Of a DNA stretch of 9,830 nt, positions 4,919 to 9,830 are shown piece after piece. The notes beneath the pieces were generated by a model, which ran no database searches, was not told where the DNA came from, and was given only the letters and a program-made list of their open reading frames with translations. The first letter of the stretch is position 1, and each line of letters begins with the position of its first letter. The stretch comes from Candidatus Nanohalarchaeota archaeon (GTDB lineage: Archaea; EX4484-52; B79-G9). The stretch is taken from positions 1-9,830 of the forward strand of contig JAUVEK010000042.1 of assembly GCA_030594795.1 (NCBI GenBank). The letters are read 5' to 3'. A program made the position numbers and the translations under genes.

Positions 4919-5820
4919 TTGATATAGTTTTTGAGTATTTTTTGAAGGTTTTTGTGTTTGTTATTATTCTTCGCGCTCTTAAAGTGTTTGATATGCATTC
5001 TGTCCTGATTTATGTTTTGTTTTGTTTTGTCTCTTTTTTTGCAGCTCCCACGAGATCGATGCCTGAGTTTTTGATTTTTTGCATTTTTCTTTTCCTTTTT
5101 TTGTATGTGATCCTGGTTTCTCTCAGGAATTCTGTCAGGACCGGGTTTTTGCGGTTTCTGCGCCATGTAGGTGGTCTTTTTTACAGTAAGAAGGATATAT
5201 TTTATTCGGTTTTTCTGATATGTTTTTTTATGATGGCTTCTGGTGTAGATAACTGGGTTTTGCTTTTTTTTGGCAGTTTCCTTGGGTTTCTTTTTTTGTC
5301 ATGGGCTGCAAGGAGGGTGAATATCCGGAAGTATGATAAATATGGTGTTATTAGCTGCAGGAATGCTGCGATTGTTAGTGCAGTTGCTGGTCTTTATTAT
5401 TTGCAATTTGTGATTATGATATACTCGATGGTTATCGGGCTTGTGTATCTTGCGCTTTTTGTTGTTTTCTCGTTTGTGTCTGACACTTTTACTTTTAAGT
5501 GCCCGGTTGATGGATTGAAAGAGGGGATGATAAGTGCTGAGTATGTTGTGAGGAAAGGAAAGAGATATTATAGGAAATCGTTTCATTCTATTACACCGCA
5601 ATCTTTTTTGAGAGGGAGAATTATGCTTAAGATGGATAAGGAGTCTGTCGTTGTCAGCCCGCTGAGGGCGCTTACATCAGAGGATGTTGATTTTCTGAAG
5701 AAGACGGGCAAAAGCAGGGATTTTGATACCCTGTATGTGCAGGATTCTGTTGATATGAGGGTGTTTGTTGTTCTCGGGATTGCTTTTGTGGTTCTTGTAA
5801 GGTTTTTTGTGGTTGTTTAG
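4915..5820 (+). CDS. Polytopic membrane protein, resembling a degenerate archaeal A24 prepilin peptidase
   Basis: From ATG 4915 the product has 301 residues (a GTG at 4897 is possible but less likely). Hydrophobic segments lie at about 5-21, 28-44, 51-70, 96-108, 113-130, 147-162, 165-188 and 281-300, so it spans the membrane seven or eight times. The part at 195-280 is polar: 'LKEGMISAEYVV' (201-212) and 'LTSEDVDFLKK' (253-263) before a last hydrophobic helix match the layout I recall for the C-terminal region of archaeal A24 prepilin peptidases. The catalytic aspartates do not appear: the G-x-G-D position seems to read S-C-R-N (147-150), and the first-Asp position before 'VDNW' (111-114) is hydrophobic. 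If the homology is right, the protein has probably lost peptidase activity or works differently. The ATGA overlap with hxsB ties it to peptide maturation; anchoring, export or immunity are possible roles. It is convergent with the large surface protein gene, 26 bp away, and I see no structure in that gap. Confidence 0.5.
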   Translation: MIDIVFEYFLKVFVFVIILRALKVFDMHSVLIYVLFCFVSFFAAPTRSMPEFLIFCIFLFLFLYVILVSLRNSVRTGFLRFLRHVGGLFYSKKDIFYSVFLICFFMMASGVDNWVLLFFGSFLGFLFLSWAARRVNIRKYDKYGVISCRNAAIVSAVAGLYYLQFVIMIYSMVIGLVYLALFVVFSFVSDTFTFKCPVDGLKEGMISAEYVVRKGKRYYRKSFHSITPQSFLRGRIMLKMDKESVVVSPLRALTSEDVDFLKKTGKSRDFDTLYVQDSVDMRVFVVLGIAFVVLVRFFVVV

Positions 5821-5846
5821 TTGGGCATGACGCACGGGATATTTCT

Positions 5847-8800
5847 CTAGGCCGCCGTTGTTGTGAATGATTTATCTTTTTCTGTGGCTAAATCAGCGTC
5901 ACGGCCATCAGCACGGGAGCATGTTATTTCGTAGTTATAGTTGGTTTCGGATGTGAGGCCATCGACTGTAATTTCATGTGATGTGCCTTCACTTGTGGGG
6001 TTTTTGCCATTTACACTGAGTGTACAACTGGACTGCAGGCCAGTATTCCAGCTTATTGTGGCAGCGGTAGGTGCTACGACTACCTGCAGGTTTGATATTT
6101 CAGGTGGTTTCGCAAGTGTCGTGAATGTGCCTGGATGTTCGGTTGGTGTCATGCAACCATTAGGCAGGATTCGTATAGTGTAGCTATATGTCGTGTACGG
6201 AGAGAGCCCGGTAATATCTCTCTTGAAGTTTTCGAAAGGAGCGTTTGGATCTTCACCATCGGAATGCACATAGGCACCTTCTTCACCTTCCTTTATCTGC
6301 AAATCTACTTCATCAGGATCTGTAGCAGAGCATTGTTTCTCACCATTTTCATAGCAGTATTCAAATGAGGCTTCTACCCCTCTTGCAAAAGAGGTCCATT
6401 TAACGGTTGCTGTGTAGGATGTTGTGCTTTCTTCTATGTTTTTTATCTCTATATCTGGTATTTCTTCAACCACATTTACAATGACGTCTGCAGATGCTGA
6501 ATTATCTAATGCATCGTATGCGGTTGCTTCTATACGAAAGTTCCCGGGGCGGAAGCTGGAACCTAGCAGGTCTAATATATTAAAGGTATGTGAATAGGGT
6601 GATGGGCCTGATAGTGGGACTTCATCCAGTTTGTCGTCCAGCTTGCCTTCATGGCAGCCGTGAGCAGGAGTGGGAGGCTTGCATGTTTCTATTGCCGGGT
6701 TGTCAGTTAATTCTTTGTCATAGTATAATGTAAGTACGACCCGGTCCATGCCATTGTCTTTAGCATCCACTTCCACGTATACACTTGGACCTGATGTTTT
6801 TCCGAAATCATCGAATGATGGTTTTATGAATTCTATTTCCGGTGGTGTCTGGTCCGCATTCGTTGTAAATGAATATGTACCGGATGTGTGGGTTTCACTG
6901 CCTGCCCTGGATTCGATTTTACAATTGTACTCTTTTGAAGGCTCAAGTCCAGATATTGTGACTATATGAGCCACCACCTCTGATGTATCTGCGACCTCTT
7001 TTGTGCCGGTTGTGTCATCAACCGGCCAGTACTTTATTATGCATGTAGAGGGCTTGTTTGTCTCCCAGCTAAGTGCCGTTGATGTGTCTTTAGCATACCC
7101 GGAAGGTGTTGTTGGAGGAGATATTATCTCAAGTGGCCCGTCATGGGATGCAAAAGCATAGGCTACAGTTATGCTGCCGTATGGATTGGTGCATGGTGTT
7201 GTGTGGTCATCGCATTTGTGCGGAGTCGCAGCCAGATCACCACAGCAGTTCATGTCAACTATGGGCACTGTGACATAGAATTTGAATTCTGGGTTTTCCC
7301 ATGTATTTGTGGCAGTGTCGTAGATTTTGTAGTCTTCATCTGTGATTTTTACGTATATACTCAGGTTTTTCAGGATGTATCTGTGGTCGTAATGCATTGT
7401 GCACCTGTTCCGGTTCTGGTAGTTGTATGATGTGCTTCCGCAGCCGTGGCATTGATAAGCAGCGCAACACGCGGGGTCCCTGTAGAGATACTCGTACGTG
7501 GCGTCGATGTATTCTGCGTATTCGAAGTTTTCTGATTCAATGTATTCAGGAGCATGAAAATTATCTGTCATGATGTATGTATTAGCAAATGCGGAGCTTG
7601 TACCCCCCCCCCTCCACGACCACCACCGACTACTTACCCTATATATCCTGCGATCAGCTGTGGGGTCGCTTGACATGCATGCTGGTTTATTAACATTGGT
7701 TGTGCCATGTTCCGCATAGTCTGCCTCGTCCAGTTTTATCAGCCATGTCATGCCGTCTGATTGCTCTATATCTCCAAATTCAAGTGCTATCTCATCCAGT
7801 GTGTCGGAAATTTCACTGTAGATTTCGTCTCTCGTGTATGATTGCACCGGGTCGCTTAGGCACCAATTGGGGTCCATACAATTCGGGTATCCGCATTGAT
7901 CCGCGGAACCTTCAAAATGGCCATATTGGTCAAATTCGTGGAGCATAACCCATAGCCTGCTCTGGAGCATCTGCTGGGAAACATCCGTGAATTTTTCTGC
8001 ATTGTCATAGAGTGTGTAGTAGCGGATCTTTGTCTCTTCTGTGATGATGCCGCTGTCGCGAAGCTCTGCAAGCTTTAGCTTCTTCTTTTTGAAAAAGGGG
8101 TTGTCCATGTATGATGTGATGCTGTCTGCATTTTCATCAGGCCAGACTATGCCTTCTGCGTAGTCTTCTTTTCCTTTTGTCATTGTGCCTGTGAGTGGGG
8201 ATATTTTTATCTTGATTTTCTCTCTTTTGTTTCTTTCAACGAGTATGGTGTTCAGTTCAGTGTGATATTCATTCAGCCTCCTTGTAAAGAGCTTGTTGGG
8301 GGTTGTGAATGTTTGTGGATCATATATTGATACTGTGACCTGCTTGATTCTTGCGACATCGTCAAGTTCACCTGACTCGTTTTTTGCGAAGACATGAAGT
8401 GATAGCGGCTTATCAGGATTGATGTTGTCTATCTTGTAGGAATATATGCCGTCTTTTCTGATTGCATTTGTGACTATGACGTCTGTCGCGACTGTGTCAG
8501 TTATCTCGGGAGTGCCTGGAAGTGCTTCTATGTTGTTGCAGCCGAACATACTATGACAAGCGAAGGTTACTTCCCCGGGTTTCATCATGAACAGCTGGAT
8601 TGAAATATAAAGCGGGTATTTGCCCTCGTTTATTTCAGTGATGTACTGCATGTGCTGCACATCGTTTTGCATGAGTGGGATGGCTATATTGCCAGCAACA
8701 CGGTTTACGTCCTCGTCCATGAGGTATGGCACTCTTTTTAGTGTGGTCTGGCAGTTTGGTATTGTCCAGAAGGGTATGCTTTCGCCTGATTCGAGATCCT

Positions 8801-9155
8801 GCTTTATTAGTATTTTCGGCTCCAAGTCTTCTGTCGCGTCAACTATGTTATTGCTATTGCTATCGCTAGCGCTATCCATAAGTGTTTCCCTGGCAAACCC
8901 CCCGTGCTCTGCAAGCTCTTTTGATGCTGAATTTAGTGAGAAGAATGCTGCTGTCTTTTCAAAGCCCTGTTTCAGGGACTGTATCTGCTTGTCCATGGTG
9001 AGTGTGAAGTATTTGTTGTAGAGATTGAATGATTCTGATGTGCTCCAGATGCTTTCGCCAAGTACTCTTTCCATTGTTATGACTAGTGCTACAATAAGAA
9101 TTACAACACTAATCAGTGCTGTTATGTCCCCTTTTTTGATTTTCCTGTGCAGCAT
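5847..9155 (-). CDS. Large membrane-anchored surface protein with fibronectin-III-like domains
   Basis: The 1102-residue product begins with a basic stretch ending K-K-G (7-9) and a hydrophobic helix (about 11-27), like an archaeal class III (pilin-type) signal. A helical part (40-85) is followed by a long region without a family I know (110-670). That region has cysteine pairs and clusters at 421, 426, 432, 493, 563, 564, 569, 572, 585, 637, 638, 648 and 655, which suggest disulfides or metal sites outside the cell. The C-terminal 430 residues are beta-sandwich domains: FN3-like at about 676-766, an Ig/cadherin-like domain at 770-897, and FN3-like at 899-1014 and 1016-1101, each FN3 ending in 'FTT'. 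These domains serve as spacers or adhesive arms on cell surfaces. It follows the pilin-like gene by 19 bp, with a weak GAAGTGAT ribosome site before the ATG, so they form an operon. A ten-G run falls at codons 515-518. It may act in adhesion or a pilus-like structure. Confidence 0.72.
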   Translation of the reverse strand: MLHRKIKKGDITALISVVILIVALVITMERVLGESIWSTSESFNLYNKYFTLTMDKQIQSLKQGFEKTAAFFSLNSASKELAEHGGFARETLMDSASDSNSNNIVDATEDLEPKILIKQDLESGESIPFWTIPNCQTTLKRVPYLMDEDVNRVAGNIAIPLMQNDVQHMQYITEINEGKYPLYISIQLFMMKPGEVTFACHSMFGCNNIEALPGTPEITDTVATDVIVTNAIRKDGIYSYKIDNINPDKPLSLHVFAKNESGELDDVARIKQVTVSIYDPQTFTTPNKLFTRRLNEYHTELNTILVERNKREKIKIKISPLTGTMTKGKEDYAEGIVWPDENADSITSYMDNPFFKKKKLKLAELRDSGIITEETKIRYYTLYDNAEKFTDVSQQMLQSRLWVMLHEFDQYGHFEGSADQCGYPNCMDPNWCLSDPVQSYTRDEIYSEISDTLDEIALEFGDIEQSDGMTWLIKLDEADYAEHGTTNVNKPACMSSDPTADRRIYRVSSRWWSWRGGGTSSAFANTYIMTDNFHAPEYIESENFEYAEYIDATYEYLYRDPACCAAYQCHGCGSTSYNYQNRNRCTMHYDHRYILKNLSIYVKITDEDYKIYDTATNTWENPEFKFYVTVPIVDMNCCGDLAATPHKCDDHTTPCTNPYGSITVAYAFASHDGPLEIISPPTTPSGYAKDTSTALSWETNKPSTCIIKYWPVDDTTGTKEVADTSEVVAHIVTISGLEPSKEYNCKIESRAGSETHTSGTYSFTTNADQTPPEIEFIKPSFDDFGKTSGPSVYVEVDAKDNGMDRVVLTLYYDKELTDNPAIETCKPPTPAHGCHEGKLDDKLDEVPLSGPSPYSHTFNILDLLGSSFRPGNFRIEATAYDALDNSASADVIVNVVEEIPDIEIKNIEESTTSYTATVKWTSFARGVEASFEYCYENGEKQCSATDPDEVDLQIKEGEEGAYVHSDGEDPNAPFENFKRDITGLSPYTTYSYTIRILPNGCMTPTEHPGTFTTLAKPPEISNLQVVVAPTAATISWNTGLQSSCTLSVNGKNPTSEGTSHEITVDGLTSETNYNYEITCSRADGRDADLATEKDKSFTTTAA
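7603..7612 (-). repeat. Homopolymer G10 tract inside the surface protein gene
   Basis: Ten C on the plus strand are ten G in the coding strand, spanning codons R515-G516-G517-G518. Loss of one G leads to TGA after about a dozen altered codons; gain of one leads to TAA after seven. Either change removes all C-terminal FN3-like domains, so the tract could act as a slippage switch or be a sequencing-error site. The frame is open as given. Confidence 0.8.
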
Positions 9156-9174
9156 TATATCACTTCTTTAAATC

Positions 9175-9825
9175 CTAGACCGGCAGACCTTTGCAGCAGC
9201 ATCGTGTCGGGCCGCACATAAATTTGGTCACGCATATCCCGCCATATAGTGAGCATGCGTTTTGCGGTACGCATCCGTAGTTATCCTTGTCAGGGCAGGG
9301 ATTTTTGGTTGTTTTTACCACAGGGTCTATTTTTATTTTGAGAACCGCTTTTGCAATGTTGTCTTCAGGCACTGCAATATATTCCCATTCTGTTATGATG
9401 TCCTCTTCTTTTCTGATTGTATTAAGTACCATATTTTCCCCGCTATTATATTCAATGTAAAATTTGTATTCGCTTATCTGGAGTCTATTCATGTATTCTT
9501 CTATGCAGTCTTTTATTTTGAGTTTATCTTCCTGGTTATTGTAGTTTATTGTGATCTCTTCTTCCGGGCCGGAGATGGTGTCTTTTGAGAGTTCTGTTCC
9601 CAGTACTAGTTTAAATGGCAGTTTTGTGTTTGGTGTGCAGTAGTTATTGTTCAGGAGCACATACAGGTGTGTGTCTACTCCTGCTGCCTCCTCTGAAAAT
9701 TTCAGGGTTTCCACTGCCTGTAATGTTGAGAATATGCGGGCCAGAGCAATAACTACAAGAAGGAATACCAGAAAGACTGCTGCAAAGATTAAGGCAATAT
9801 ATGATGCTTTTCTGTGTTTTTTCAT
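9175..9825 (-). CDS. Pilin-like membrane-anchored protein with a cysteine-rich C-terminal domain
   Basis: The product has 216 residues from ATG 9825, near the window edge. The N-terminus M-K-K-H-R-K-A followed by a hydrophobic helix (about 8-31) fits an archaeal class III signal, with cleavage expected after A7 by a prepilin peptidase. Residues 35-165 form a mixed alpha/beta ectodomain with a likely disulfide pair (C63, C107). The last 40 residues hold eight cysteines (177, 185, 191, 198, 204, 209, 210, 211), including Y-G-G-x-C and a C-C-C triplet, like the small disulfide-rich modules at the ends of surface proteins in several DPANN archaea as I recall them. It is the first visible gene of a minus-strand operon with the large FN3-like protein, 19 bp downstream. 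It may be a minor pilin or an adhesin subunit; more pilus genes may lie upstream outside the window. No exact family recognised. Confidence 0.62.
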   Translation of the reverse strand: MKKHRKASYIALIFAAVFLVFLLVVIALARIFSTLQAVETLKFSEEAAGVDTHLYVLLNNNYCTPNTKLPFKLVLGTELSKDTISGPEEEITINYNNQEDKLKIKDCIEEYMNRLQISEYKFYIEYNSGENMVLNTIRKEEDIITEWEYIAVPEDNIAKAVLKIKIDPVVKTTKNPCPDKDNYGCVPQNACSLYGGICVTKFMCGPTRCCCKGLPV

Positions 9826-9830
9826 TGTTT

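Noticed and set aside
4876..5166. 96-residue Lys/Asn-rich minus-strand frame opposite the membrane protein
   Set aside because: It is the reverse of T-rich transmembrane codons and has no homology or start signal.
7910..7940. H-E-F-D-Q-Y-G-H in the surface protein (residues 406-413) as a zinc metallopeptidase motif
   Set aside because: The spacing is not HExxH and no downstream third ligand pattern was seen.
8620..9021. 133-residue plus-strand open frame opposite the surface protein gene
   Set aside because: It lies wholly opposite a well-supported long gene, its Cys/Ser/Met-rich composition is typical of an antisense shadow, and it has no upstream signal.
1..9830. tRNA or rRNA genes, CRISPR arrays, insertion sequences
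   Set aside because: No cloverleaf-like segments, regularly spaced repeats, terminal inverted repeats or transposase-like protein were seen on either strand by reading.

Overview
The window reads as archaeal. It has TATA-box-like promoters 25-30 bp ahead of predicted transcript starts, T-rich tracts instead of hairpin terminators, few strong Shine-Dalgarno sites, and pilin-like signal sequences on large secreted proteins. A small 2[4Fe-4S] ferredoxin sits just upstream of a gene whose visible first codons would suit an archaeal geranylgeranyl reductase. The lineage cannot be fixed from sequence alone. An anaerobic, uncultivated archaeon of DPANN or Altiarchaeota type is my best guess, with low confidence.

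Layout. Left edge, minus strand: the start of a cut-off gene (1-20) and a ferredoxin (31-222). A 266-bp AT-rich divergent spacer follows. The centre (489-5820) is what I read as one peptide-modification system: an HxsD-like protein (plus, 489-1016); a U32-peptidase-like Fe-S protein (minus, 1020-2069, tail to tail with hxsD); a 97-residue putative precursor peptide (plus, 2151-2444); an HxsC-like radical SAM protein (2491-3432); an HxsB-like radical SAM/SPASM protein (3515-4918); and a multi-spanning membrane protein joined to hxsB by an ATGA overlap (4915-5820). Right side, minus strand: a 1102-residue surface protein with fibronectin-III-like domains (5847-9155), and upstream of it in the same operon a 216-residue pilin-like protein with a cysteine-rich tail (9175-9825).

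How the genes may work together. HxsB, HxsC and HxsD are named for the bacterial His-Xaa-Ser system, in which two radical SAM enzymes accompany a peptide rich in His-Xaa-Ser repeats. Here the peptide in the precursor position has no His-Xaa-Ser repeats. It ends in a strict every-second-residue tryptophan tract (W79 to W93, with N, S, C, C, S, G, G between). I infer a Trp-Xaa variant of the Hxs system that makes a ribosomally synthesised, radically cross-linked peptide (RiPP). The U32-like protein may add a further modification. The membrane protein, which looks like a degenerate archaeal A24 prepilin peptidase, may serve anchoring, processing or export. The product's chemistry and role are unknown.

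The surface protein carries a run of ten G within its reading frame. Gain or loss of one G would end the protein within about 15 codons, so it is a candidate on/off switch, or alternatively an assembly hazard.
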